Assembly: GCA_034092305.1 (NCBI GenBank)
Contig: JASJET010000007.1
Span: 558,001-622,000, forward strand
Length of the DNA: 64,000 bases
Direction: 5' to 3'
DNA from: Diaprepes abbreviatus
Taxonomy: Eukaryota; Arthropoda; Insecta; Coleoptera; Curculionidae
Shown here: positions 44,687 to 52,423 of the stretch, piece by piece
Numbering within the stretch: position 1 is the stretch's first letter
Layout of the letters: each line of letters begins with the position of its first letter
Translations under genes and position numbers: made by a program
The notes under the pieces: generated by a model
Told to the model about the DNA's origin: nothing
What the model saw: the letters and a program-made list of their open reading frames with translations, nothing else
Databases searched by the model: none

Positions 44687-44859
44687 CTTTAATAGAAATA
44701 ATGAACACGCGTAAGTATTCTGACATGTGCAATTATTTTTTAAATTTAATTACATGTTTTTTTTAAACATTACATACAATTCACTCCAATGAGCCAAAAC
44801 GTAATAATGTTCGAGTATTGTTTCCAAAAACTCTAGTATCTTACCCCAAATAAGTTAGT

Positions 44860-45153
44860 TTAGTATTTCCTTTTAGTTTTACTCATATTATCTACAATAT
44901 CGTCTAACAGTGTTTCGGCCACATGTTTTGGCAAAAAAATCTCAAATGTGCTATTAACACCGTCATTGTATAACACCACTAGAAGAGTTTTACCAAACTG
45001 AAACATTTTTACAATTTTATACATTTTCCACACAATCATTTCGGTAAACTTTTTTCTCTCTAAAATCTCGAAATCTTTGCTGAACATTTCATTAATTTGA
45101 TCTTGAGTTTCTTTTGCAATACTTACTATTGAAAAAATGGTATATAAATCCAA
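44860..45153 (-). CDS. Unknown small protein (FxIFLPKHVAE type), element 3
   Basis: A complete 97-residue frame. An N-terminal helix is followed by a beta-rich part FGKTLLVVLYNDGVNSTFEI and FLPKHVAETLLDDI, ending with a basic KTKRKY tail. I recall similar short proteins encoded by insect Polinton-like loci, with an alternation of strands suited to a small nucleic-acid-binding fold, but I cannot name a family. Confidence 0.5.
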   Translation of the reverse strand: MDLYTIFSIVSIAKETQDQINEMFSKDFEILERKKFTEMIVWKMYKIVKMFQFGKTLLVVLYNDGVNSTFEIFLPKHVAETLLDDIVDNMSKTKRKY

Positions 45154-45547
45154 AAATTACCGTGAATACAAAAGCTTTTTGAGAACACTAGACGAATACA
45201 ATATTTGATGTTTATGATACTGGTATCTGCGACTGTTTGAAGTCACTTGTTTTCCCACTAACTCTTATAGCGAATTTTCAAGGTCGAATTGTAACAATGG
45301 TAGGGATAGCTTAACGGTAGAAACACCAAAAATAGTGGGGGAAGTGTTCAAGTCAAATGATTTCACATGTTTAAAAATGGTATAAGGAGAACTTCAAGGT
45401 CAAAATATAATAAAACAAATAACTACATTTTATGTACTTTATTAATTAACATTTTTCTGTCGTTCTTTTATACGTGTAACATAATCGTTTAAACCTAAAT
45501 TTCTCAACTTAATTAAAAATATTTTTTCGTTTTTATTTATTAAAAAA

Positions 45548-45709
45548 TCAAACTATTCTCGCTAAAATACACACTTCAACATGGTCCATATACTTAAAAA
45601 ATATACTAAAATCCTGAGCCTCCGCATCTTGCATTTCATATGCACAAAATTCCGAACAGGCTGCAGAAATTAGAAATTCTTCGTACATTTCTCTCACTAA
45701 ACTTTGCAT
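45548..45709 (-). pseudogene. Small helical protein (REMYEEFL type), truncated, element 3
   Basis: Starts MQSLVREMYEEFLISAACSE and follows the plus-strand gene at 48,089 closely (AACSEF.AYE.Q..EAQ) until a TGA after ILARIV at 45,548, about 54 residues against 93. The sequence downstream still resembles the longer gene in another frame. Function unknown. Confidence 0.55.
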
Positions 45710-45738
45710 ATTAACTACTACCACGTTAAACTTAAGTC

Positions 45739-45908
45739 CTACACTCTAATTTCAGTTAACACAACCAGATCTGCATATTCAAAAGCCAAATCACAATGGC
45801 GCGACGCCCATTCTGGTCGACTTTTCATTGCATCACTGAAGTAATTACTTGCCGTTTCAGTGAACTCATCGCCCAATTTTTTACTGTCTCTTGCAAATCA
45901 CTATTCAT
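45739..45908 (-). pseudogene. Small helical protein (MNSDLQ type), frameshifted, element 3
   Basis: Starts MNSDLQETVK and, after loss of one base in an A-run, continues LGDEFTET...AMKSRPEWASRH.DLAFEYADL to a TAG at 45,739. It is homologous to the plus-strand gene at 47,739 (MNSDLQNEIIKLG...PEWAQVYYETAF). It lies directly before the REMYEEFL-type gene, as in element 2. Confidence 0.55.
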
Positions 45909-46261
45909 ATTATTGACTTAATTTTACACTCACGACACTTTTTTATTGCTGGTGGTGACCCATCCATATAATGACGATATATTTTTTCATAGTAAATGTA
46001 ACAGGGTAAGTTCAACTGCACATTCTTGTCACACCGATATGGCGCTGGCATATCGCTGTAAGTTTGCTGTAAACTCGGTGAATCGACGTAGGTTTTTAAA
46101 TATTCTAGAGGAAAAAATGCTATATCATTTTCTTCAAAATCACACAAACTTTTTAAATTACTTTGATATAAACAAATTACTCTGCCAACTTGCTCTATAA
46201 TTTTTTCTTTAGATAGTTCCGTATCTGACATTTCACATTGAATGAATGTAAATAGACTCAC
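45905..46261 (-). CDS. Unknown protein with C-terminal CxxC, element 3
   Basis: A 118-residue frame, with an inner ATG ten residues in (MSDTELSKEKII) that may be the true start. It contains a Leu/Ile-rich helix, an aromatic middle (FFPLEYLKTYV), PAPYRCDKN, then YYEKIYRHYM and a C-terminal CRECK. The last bases overlap the start of the MNSDLQ-type gene. Not recognised. Confidence 0.45.
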   Translation of the reverse strand: MSLFTFIQCEMSDTELSKEKIIEQVGRVICLYQSNLKSLCDFEENDIAFFPLEYLKTYVDSPSLQQTYSDMPAPYRCDKNVQLNLPCYIYYEKIYRHYMDGSPPAIKKCRECKIKSII

Positions 46262-46285
46262 ACAATTTCATAGAAGAATTTGCAC

Positions 46286-46620
46286 GGTCAAAACCATTTC
46301 AAAATCATTCGACAATATTACAATGCACAAATAACTATTTTAAGGTCACACACCCAAGATAACCTCCAGCAAAGTCACGGCGACCTTGAACAAGACCAAG
46401 GCCGAGGTTACACACAACCTTGAATACATTTTTAAGGTCAAGGTCAGATCAGCGCAAGTCCGGATATCATGGTCAATGGGCCGGCCAACGAAGGGTGCAA
46501 GGTCAAGGTTAAGGGGTGGGGGTTGAGCGCATCGGGTAATGCTCACTACTCGGGTGAATGGTAAGGACTTTTTGAAATCAAAATCCTTTGAATAAAAGGC
46601 GTCAACAGAAAGGCGCATTT
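46286..46620. repeat. AGGTCA/TGACCT-rich direct and inverted repeats
   Basis: Contains many copies of AAGGTCA or its complement (46,343; 46,391; 46,423; two adjacent copies at about 46,431-46,443; two more at about 46,499-46,511). No gene is accepted here. The hexamer is the half-site of nuclear hormone receptors, but it may simply be a degenerate satellite. Confidence 0.5.
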
Positions 46621-46624
46621 GTGT

Positions 46625-47480
46625 ATTTTCTTAATGCTGTCGAATTATGCGTTTTTTCAATAGAGACCTCAATAAAGAATACTCGTAACGGAATACTGGG
46701 GTTCAGCATCTAAAGAACTTGAAGGGTTAAACAAAATTAACATGTGTATGCAGGGTGGAAATAATATTAAATAAAACTTTTGATAATTTTTAATCTAGGT
46801 TTAAGTCACCAAAATAAAGGGGTAGGTTTAAAATTAGGTGTAAAGCCACGTCACTTACCAGACAGCTTGAAACTAGTGATATTAAGTAGATCAGTTCCGT
46901 CTTCAGTTTTTGGAATCGATAAGAGAAATAGCTGTCCATTTTACTGGTTTGGTAATAAAAGAGAAAGTCTTTTGTGTTGTTGTATTTAAAGGTATGTTAT
47001 ATATAAGGGGTACATGTTTTAAAAATAAAATTTCGACTTATGCCGGTAAAATTATTTATTCTTAATAACAGTATAAAATATGTGGCAATGGATATCCCTA
47101 TTTTTATGTAACTAGAAAATTTTCATAGAAATGGAAACCATGTTTATAATTTTTCGTCATTATACATTTTTCATAATTTATTGTTCGACAGTGACATTAC
47201 ATATCTTTTTTATTTACTTCTATGAGTTTTAGAATCAACTTTTAAGTAATTCAAAAAATGTCTTAGATTGATATCGTAGGTATTTTCAAACAGTAAAATT
47301 CTTCTTAATATGCATACCATGTAAATAATAAACCGTTTTATTTGAACAATACCCTAATTTTGTGGTTATAACAAAATCAATTAAAATCAATAACTATGTG
47401 TAAAGGATATATAATCTCTGGTGAAAATATAAGGCTAGTAGTGGAGATAGGGGGCTCTGAGTTGACCCCCCCACCACTTT
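46625..47480. other. Mostly non-coding gap with one doubtful ORF
   Basis: A 69-codon frame at 46,780-46,989 (LGVKPRHLPDSLKLVILSRS, FGIDKRNSCPFYWFGN) looks protein-like and is preceded by TTTTTAATCTAG, a possible splice acceptor, but I do not recognise it and no donor is obvious. The rest is AT-rich with no feature seen. Confidence 0.3.
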
Positions 47481-47485
47481 TTTGA

Positions 47486-47660
47486 TTGGTCAGCCAAGAA
47501 TGACCTTGTTTCTGATTGGCTGCCCAAGTTCGCCCCCTATCTCGATTGGTTACGTAAACTCCACCTCTTTTTGCTCCACCTCCTACCTCCTTCCTAACCA
47601 CCACAGCAGTTGGAGGGGAGCTGGTATTTTAAAGGACTGAATCTGAGCGAGCTACATTCA
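47486..47660 (+). promoter_or_regulatory. Promoter with three CCAAT boxes
   Basis: Three GATTGG (inverted CCAAT) motifs at about 47,484, 47,513 and 47,543 stand some 30 bases apart. They are followed by a TATTTTAAAG box near 47,625 and a leader of about 100 bases to the ATG at 47,739. The C-rich context differs from the AT-rich neighbourhood. Likely the left promoter of element 2. Confidence 0.5.
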
Positions 47661-47738
47661 TTCACAATTAGTCTTAAGCTTACATAGAAGATTCACCACT
47701 AATAACGAAAAGTGTTAAATTAAAAATAAGTGGTAGTT

Positions 47739-47945
47739 ATGAACAGTGATTTGCAAAATGAAATAATCAAATTAGGTAAACAGTTTACTAAAATTCAAAA
47801 TTCCGAATTAAAGAATGCAATGCTAAGAAAAACGCACCCCGAGTGGGCACAGGTATATTATGAGACTGCCTTCCAATACCAATTAGCTGCAGAAGCCTGT
47901 TTAAATTATAGAAAAACACAAAATTTACTGAAGTTCGTTCATTAA
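47739..47945 (+). CDS. Small helical protein (MNSDLQ type), element 2
   Basis: About 68 residues from the Met that aligns with the element 3 copy (MNSDLQNEIIKLGKQF...HPEWAQVYYETAFQYQLAAEACLNYR). All-helical, no membrane segment. The C-terminal pattern AAE.C..YR.. resembles that of the next gene (LLAAKCCSEYLKN), so the two may be ancient duplicates. It lies closest to the left end of the element, under the CCAAT promoter. Function unknown. Confidence 0.55.
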   Translation: MNSDLQNEIIKLGKQFTKIQNSELKNAMLRKTHPEWAQVYYETAFQYQLAAEACLNYRKTQNLLKFVH

Positions 47946-48088
47946 ATAAAGGAAATAGGATTCAGTTACTTTTTAAGGATATTGAAGGATTATATAAAAA
48001 ATCCTGATATATTAAAAGAAATCGTGGAAGAGGAAGAGAGAGATTAAGAGATATTGAGAAACAGGGAGGTTTTAGTGTAGGATTTATT

Positions 48089-48370
48089 ATGGAATTATTA
48101 ATAAGAGAAATGTATGAAGAGTTTTTGATGTCCGCAGCTTGTTCCGAGTTTTATGCATATGAAGGTCAAGAAAGTGAAGCGCAGAATATTATATTGTTTT
48201 TAAATTATATGGAACATGCAGAATTATGTTTACTAGCAGCTAAATGTTGTAGCGAATATTTAAAAAATAAAAATATAGATATTTTAATATGTAAACTTCA
48301 AGAACTAGGATTAAATAATAATATTTCATGTATTAGAACATTGTTGGAAAATAAAACACATAATTTGTAA
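48089..48370 (+). CDS. Small helical protein (REMYEEFL type), element 2
   Basis: A complete 93-residue frame: LIREMYEEFLMSAACSEF, AEAQ-like helix, MEHAELCLLAAKCCSEYL and a C-terminal helix. Four to five Cys residues. A truncated homologue sits at 45,548-45,709 in element 3. It is transcribed in tandem with the MNSDLQ-type gene and ends 13 bases before the convergent gene at 48,383. Function unknown. Confidence 0.6.
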   Translation: MELLIREMYEEFLMSAACSEFYAYEGQESEAQNIILFLNYMEHAELCLLAAKCCSEYLKNKNIDILICKLQELGLNNNISCIRTLLENKTHNL

Positions 48371-48382
48371 TCAAGTCTTTTA

Positions 48383-48826
48383 TTACATAAAAAAATTGTT
48401 GTAAAGGTAATAAACATTTGATAATGCACATACACATGGTATTTTTTGATGATAAAAGCAGCAAGGATCCATTTTCTTTAGGGTGGGTTGTTCATCAATC
48501 TCGATAACTGGTTTCATGGAATATTTCTTTACGAAATCTGCCTTTTCTTCCCCTTTTACATAAACATAGTCCACCTTAGCGCTTAAATCTCTTATGATAT
48601 CTCCACATTTGTGTAATGGCGTAAATCCTTCACACCACTCAATGCAATGGTAATTTTTTATTAACCACAGAGCTTGTTTGTGTAAATAGGATGGTAAATG
48701 ACCCATCGGAAATGGAGCTTTGAAAATAAAATGACTTGCCTTTTGCCCATCGTAAGCTGCTAATTCCTTTACAATAAATTTATTATTTTCAATTTTGAAT
48801 CCTTGAAGATCTAGAATAAGTTTCAT
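48383..48826 (-). CDS. Putative RNase H-fold (exonuclease-like) protein, element 2
   Basis: A complete 147-residue frame. LDLQGFKIENNKFIVKELAA is followed by FIFKAPFP, a KNYHCIEW segment, YVYVKGEEKADFV and a C-terminal CCFYH.....C.CALSNVYYLYN. The order strand-hairpin-Glu, then His/Trp, then a Cys/His cluster recalls RNase H-like exonuclease folds and the E-C-H-C pattern described for the MAEL domain of Maelstrom. I remember similar proteins from insect transposon-rich loci. The resemblance is by eye; activity is unproven. The start overlaps the stop of the 41-codon ORF upstream. Confidence 0.45.
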   Translation of the reverse strand: MKLILDLQGFKIENNKFIVKELAAYDGQKASHFIFKAPFPMGHLPSYLHKQALWLIKNYHCIEWCEGFTPLHKCGDIIRDLSAKVDYVYVKGEEKADFVKKYSMKPVIEIDEQPTLKKMDPCCFYHQKIPCVCALSNVYYLYNNFFM

Positions 48827-48948
48827 ATTTTCAAATATTTGAATTTCTTGATCATTTCTACTTTTAATTGATATTCACTTATTTGTTTTTTTAATTTCTG
48901 CAACTTAAGTTGAAAATCTAATACTCGAACTGAAATCTCGTAAGACAT
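48823..48948 (-). CDS. Short coiled-coil ORF, element 2
   Basis: 41 codons from ATG 48,948, which is touched by TATATA, to a TGA that overlaps the next gene's ATG. Sequence LDFQLKLQKLKKQISEYQLK has leucine-zipper spacing. Small size leaves doubt, but the exact ATGA overlap and promoter motif support it. Confidence 0.4.
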   Translation of the reverse strand: MSYEISVRVLDFQLKLQKLKKQISEYQLKVEMIKKFKYLKI

Positions 48949-49065
48949 TATATAAATGAAGAATTCTGGTTTGGCTACGTTAATAAATATCAAAATTGAC
49001 GCATGCGCTTTTAAGCATAAGTAGCGGTTTGTTTAAAAGGAGTATTTTATCTTAAGGAAATTGTA

Positions 49066-50283
49066 TTACAGCTGTTTCACAATTTTTGTTAATGGATTGT
49101 AACTGAAAACTTTATCATGAATTATAACACAATATGCCGCTGTTTTAGCGGGAATTTTCTCCTTGGTTTCAAATTCAATTCTCATGGTTACTGGACCTGT
49201 TTGTAGTAAATCTCTTTGATGTGAACAATTAATGTAAACTATAGGAGCATTTTCTTTAAATTCTTTTGGATTAAAAATTGGTTCCACTGGAGAGTTATAA
49301 TACCCTTGACGAAAGTCTGTAAACATTTCATACAGAGTAGCAATTTTATTATTTTCAAAATCAAGTTGAAGATCATTGTAAGGATATCTTTCTGAATTTA
49401 AAAAGACATTCATATTTCTTAAATTACAATGATCAAATTTACTCATATCCATTTTTAGATTACCACGTCTATTTTTCTGAAAAGCAATTAGAACATGACG
49501 TGGCGTTTCGACTTTTGTAGATGTTTTTACGGGCCAGTTGTGCCTCGTAGTTTCCAATAACTCTGGATATTCAACTAATTCCCAGCTTCGGAAGGTTATT
49601 AGTATATCACTATTTTTGTCAATAATTTTAGTAAGTGCTAATTCTTGCGGAATCGATACAGTAAGATGAGGAACTCTCCAACACAACTTTGTAATTTTAA
49701 TTTTGGGTTTTTCATCTTCATTACTGGATAATAATGCATTTGTATCATCATTACTTCTTATTAGAATAAGTTCTTGTTGTGAATTAAGAATAATCTTATT
49801 ATAATCTTCAAAAAATCCTGAATAAATCTTTAATGGTATACATAATGAAACATTATCTTTGTCATCAGTCATAATTTTTTCTTTAGATTTTGTTTTCGGA
49901 TACCAACCGGCATTTTCCAATTTAGCACTTTCATTTTGATTAAATGAAATATATCCCTTAAGAGTTGAAGTTATACCAATATCCCGAACGGAGTCAATAG
50001 TAACACCATTTAAAATATAGCGCAATTCTTTAAATAAAAATGCCGGTGCATTATAAATTAAAACATTATTAGCTAAAGGGGAATCATCTTCTTTAGTTAC
50101 TTGCAGTTCCACATAAATTTCACTTTTGCAAGGTAAAGGATATTTTCCTGTTTGTTGCAAAGCAATTCTGATTTCATCATTTGGTCCGAGTTTTGTAGGA
50201 TTAAAAGGATCGAAAGAAAGAATTTTCCAGCTTAATATTGATTCATCAACCAATACATTTTCTCTTACATTTAAATAATCCAT
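49066..50283 (-). CDS. Major capsid protein, hexon-type double jelly roll, element 2
   Basis: A complete 405-residue frame. Its N-terminus (YLNVRENVLVDESILSW, FNPTKLGPNDEIRI), the FLFKELRYILNGV segment and the strand-rich remainder match the major capsid proteins of adintovirus-type Polintons, which build pseudo-hexagonal trimers from two jelly-roll domains. It lies between the RNase H-like gene and the penton gene in the capsid gene block. No stop or frameshift, which is notable next to the decayed genes. Element 1 has no counterpart in the window. Confidence 0.85.
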   Translation of the reverse strand: MDYLNVRENVLVDESILSWKILSFDPFNPTKLGPNDEIRIALQQTGKYPLPCKSEIYVELQVTKEDDSPLANNVLIYNAPAFLFKELRYILNGVTIDSVRDIGITSTLKGYISFNQNESAKLENAGWYPKTKSKEKIMTDDKDNVSLCIPLKIYSGFFEDYNKIILNSQQELILIRSNDDTNALLSSNEDEKPKIKITKLCWRVPHLTVSIPQELALTKIIDKNSDILITFRSWELVEYPELLETTRHNWPVKTSTKVETPRHVLIAFQKNRRGNLKMDMSKFDHCNLRNMNVFLNSERYPYNDLQLDFENNKIATLYEMFTDFRQGYYNSPVEPIFNPKEFKENAPIVYINCSHQRDLLQTGPVTMRIEFETKEKIPAKTAAYCVIIHDKVFSYNPLTKIVKQL

Positions 50284-50285
50284 TT

Positions 50286-50456
50286 TTATTTAAGTTTAAA
50301 ACCCAAACTTTGAAGAAATTTTCTATTAGAAGGTGTTAACCTTTGGAAGTTTGATTTCCTACTAAAGGAAGTTGGTTTCTTTCTTGTCTTATTAATGTTT
50401 TTATTATTAAATTGTCTAGTAAAGTTTGCAGATTTATTGTTATATAATATTACCAT
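50286..50456 (-). CDS. Small basic peptide (LTPSNRKFLQSLGFK type), element 2
   Basis: 56 codons from ATG 50,456 to TAA 50,286, between penton and major capsid genes and overlapping the end of the penton frame by a few bases. It is rich in Lys, Arg and Asn, with no acidic residue seen, and ends LTPSNRKFLQSLGFKLK. Position and charge suggest a minor virion or DNA-condensing peptide. I recall similar short ORFs beside Polinton capsid genes. Confidence 0.55.
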   Translation of the reverse strand: MVILYNNKSANFTRQFNNKNINKTRKKPTSFSRKSNFQRLTPSNRKFLQSLGFKLK

Positions 50457-51142
50457 CTTTCATCTACTTTTTTAAGATGTAGTCTGATGGTTATGGTTTC
50501 TTCTCTAAAATTAACCAAATCACCTTCCTGATCTATTATTTTAATGGCTATTTTATCAATTACTTTAACGGTGACTGGGAAATATATGACGTTTTGAGGT
50601 GACTCAATTATTTTGAACCCTGGAGCAATGCTCGGGAAAAATTGGTGTATTATATGAACAGGTTTCCCGTTTAAATATGATCCCTCTGCAATACTGCAGT
50701 CTATATTTATTGAATTTACTTTAATTATTTCTGCGGGAAAATCTGCTATATGTTCAATGTTGGCTTCCAATCGCCCATTTTTAAACCCTAATAATTTACC
50801 AATAGTTCCTTCACGAAAAGTTATGGGGGCTGAACATTTAAGATGTGTACGCAAAGTATTATTATGTGCATAAAAACTAAAACTAATTTTATCCTCATCC
50901 AAGTGTTTTTTTAAAAAATCTGTTATGTCTTCTAATTCGTAGCTACCTGGGGGTATGGCTATTTCTAAATTTTCATCATGAATTAATACATTATTCCCAA
51001 CATCAATATTGGGAATTGCATTAAATGTTTCGAAATTTACAAGACCGATAACATATTCAACATCTTCATCTAAATATATTGGAGGATGTAACTCCGATGT
51101 TAAAATAGCGGAATTGCTGCTAAGAACAAAACTATATGACAT
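50450..51142 (-). CDS. Penton-type minor capsid protein, element 2
   Basis: A complete 230-residue frame. It opens SYSFVLSSNSAILTSELHPP with YLDEDVEYVIGLVNFETFNA, then IPPGSYELEDI, FREGTIGKLLGFKN and a strand-rich C-terminus. This fits the single jelly-roll vertex protein of Polintons/adintoviruses. It stands directly after the protease in the same transcription direction. Intact. Confidence 0.85.
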   Translation of the reverse strand: MSYSFVLSSNSAILTSELHPPIYLDEDVEYVIGLVNFETFNAIPNIDVGNNVLIHDENLEIAIPPGSYELEDITDFLKKHLDEDKISFSFYAHNNTLRTHLKCSAPITFREGTIGKLLGFKNGRLEANIEHIADFPAEIIKVNSINIDCSIAEGSYLNGKPVHIIHQFFPSIAPGFKIIESPQNVIYFPVTVKVIDKIAIKIIDQEGDLVNFREETITIRLHLKKVDERW

Positions 51143-51184
51143 TTTACTTTAAAAATGTGTTTAATAATAAACTAAAATTACGTG

Positions 51185-51595
51185 TTACATATGGTTATAA
51201 AGAAATTTTAGACACAATTGACCACAATTTGTTTTGTTAAAGTTTTGATAACTGTTATAATTATAATTAACAATATTATTATTTTGGTCGCTATAAAAAT
51301 ATTTAATTAATTCATAAGGGGGTCGCAAATTACCATAACTATCAAAATATATTATGTTTTTTCCTTTTTTTGTATATGCTATCCAGTGAGTACCAGCACC
51401 ACTATGATTATCTAGATTGACAATTGCACTTTGAATTATCTTTATCTTTTTTGGTAATTTATCCCTCATAAAAATACCACGAAAGTTGGGAATTTGTAAA
51501 TATTTAACGTATTTAAGTAAATCATAATTTGTAAGTGCTTTTCGAGGTATATGTTTTAGCAGTTTTTTGAATAAGGTTTCAAGTATAATCCACAT
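51185..51595 (-). CDS. Adenain-like cysteine protease, element 2
   Basis: A complete 136-residue frame. Triad residues expected in adenovirus-type proteases are visible: H70 (GAGTHWIAY), D85 (YFDSYG) and C124 (TNCGQLCLKFL). It is shorter than adenovirus protease but similar to Polinton ones. It cleaves capsid and core precursors during maturation. The start lies 40 bases inside the end of the core-protein frame. No lesions, unlike the element 1 copy. Confidence 0.88.
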   Translation of the reverse strand: MWIILETLFKKLLKHIPRKALTNYDLLKYVKYLQIPNFRGIFMRDKLPKKIKIIQSAIVNLDNHSGAGTHWIAYTKKGKNIIYFDSYGNLRPPYELIKYFYSDQNNNIVNYNYNSYQNFNKTNCGQLCLKFLYNHM

Positions 51596-51858
51596 CCTGT
51601 TTTATAGGGTTTTAAATAAAGTCCACTTCCTTTTTTTCCTACCGCAATGGACTCCATCATTTGATTGTGTCGTTTAGATTCTTCTAATTGCACTTTGGCT
51701 GCTTTTGCATCATTTACTGCTTTAGCAATACCTGCAGCCCCTCCTCCAAGAGCACCAAGAGCAGACAAACCAGCAAATAAAGGTATAAGTGGAAGAAATC
51801 CGCCAGTCTTTGGGATTGGAATTACCCTTTTCTTTGGAGGTAACACTTTACCTGTTTT
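51556..51858 (-). CDS. Hydrophobic core protein (pX-like) domain, element 2
   Basis: 96 codons from the first ATG. PPKKRVIPIPKTGGFLPLIP is followed by a Gly/Ala hydrophobic segment (FAGLSALGALGGGAAGIAKA), ESKRHN and a double GLYLKPY repeat at the C-terminus. It is in the same frame as the PLA2 gene just upstream, separated only by a TAA at 51,859-51,861, so it is either the second half of one protein or a separate gene with an internal start. Confidence 0.7.
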   Translation of the reverse strand, partial: KTGKVLPPKKRVIPIPKTGGFLPLIPLFAGLSALGALGGGAAGIAKAVNDAKAAKVQLEESKRHNQMMESIAVGKKGSGLYLKPYKTGCGLYLKPYSKNC

Positions 51859-52344
51859 TTAAATAGCTTTTAAAGCAATTCCTTTTCTAGCTTTTGAGAT
51901 TACCTGAGATAATGATAGTCCTCGTCCTTTTCGGGTTTTTCGCTTGAACTTTCTTCTCGTTCGAAGTCCCATACCTAATTTTCTCTTAATTTTCATAGCA
52001 CCAGTAATTCCTAGTGCAGCAGTTTTTTCCCCAAAACTCGAATCTTTAGCTTTGAACCTTGATAAAGCTGTGTCAGCTAATATTTTATCAGCTAAATGCC
52101 TTCTTTTTATATCATTTGATTGTGAGTAAGCAATATCGTGTTCTTTACAAGCCTCATCCAATAAATTTATACCTTTATCACCTCTTGACAATCGTTTTTC
52201 CAATTTTGTTCCAGGTCCACAAAAATTATAACCAGGAATATGCAATTCAAAGGGTAATTTATTGATTAATGAGTTTACTAAACCACTTCCTTTCCTTTTG
52301 CTGTTTGTCTTGTAAATGATTCGTTTATTATGTGATGGAAACAT
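51859..52344 (-). CDS. Parvovirus-type phospholipase A2 capsid protein, element 2
   Basis: A complete 161-residue frame. Calcium loop GYNFCGPGTKL (about 39-49), catalytic HD at 69-70 in EHDIAYS, then a basic C-terminal tail (RTRRKFKRKTRKGRG). PLA2 of this type breaches the endosomal membrane in parvoviruses. TATATATA touches the ATG. It is divergent from the ATPase, with 79 bases between. The active-site residues are all present, in contrast to element 1. Confidence 0.88.
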   Translation of the reverse strand: MFPSHNKRIIYKTNSKRKGSGLVNSLINKLPFELHIPGYNFCGPGTKLEKRLSRGDKGINLLDEACKEHDIAYSQSNDIKRRHLADKILADTALSRFKAKDSSFGEKTAALGITGAMKIKRKLGMGLRTRRKFKRKTRKGRGLSLSQVISKARKGIALKAI

Positions 52345-52423
52345 TATATATAGTCACAATCCTAGTGATAACTAACCAGTTACATCACAATACCGAATAT
52401 TAATAGTTTGTTTTATATATAAA
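52345..52423. promoter_or_regulatory. Divergent promoter between PLA2 and ATPase, element 2
   Basis: A 79-base gap with TATATATA next to the minus-strand PLA2 start and TATATATAAA next to the plus-strand ATPase start. The equivalent gap in element 1 (6775-6809) has a single TATATAAA. Confidence 0.45.

Larger units (their letters stand above)
43140..46261. mobile_element. Polinton/adintovirus-type element 3 (remnant)
   Basis: Integrase tail on plus, then fiber-like gene and five small genes on minus. The small helical gene pair near 45.5-45.9 kb is also present on the plus strand at the left edge of element 2 (47.7-48.4 kb). Polymerase, capsid and ATPase genes are missing, so this is a terminal fragment or rearranged copy. 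Borders are set by gene content only. Confidence 0.65.
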
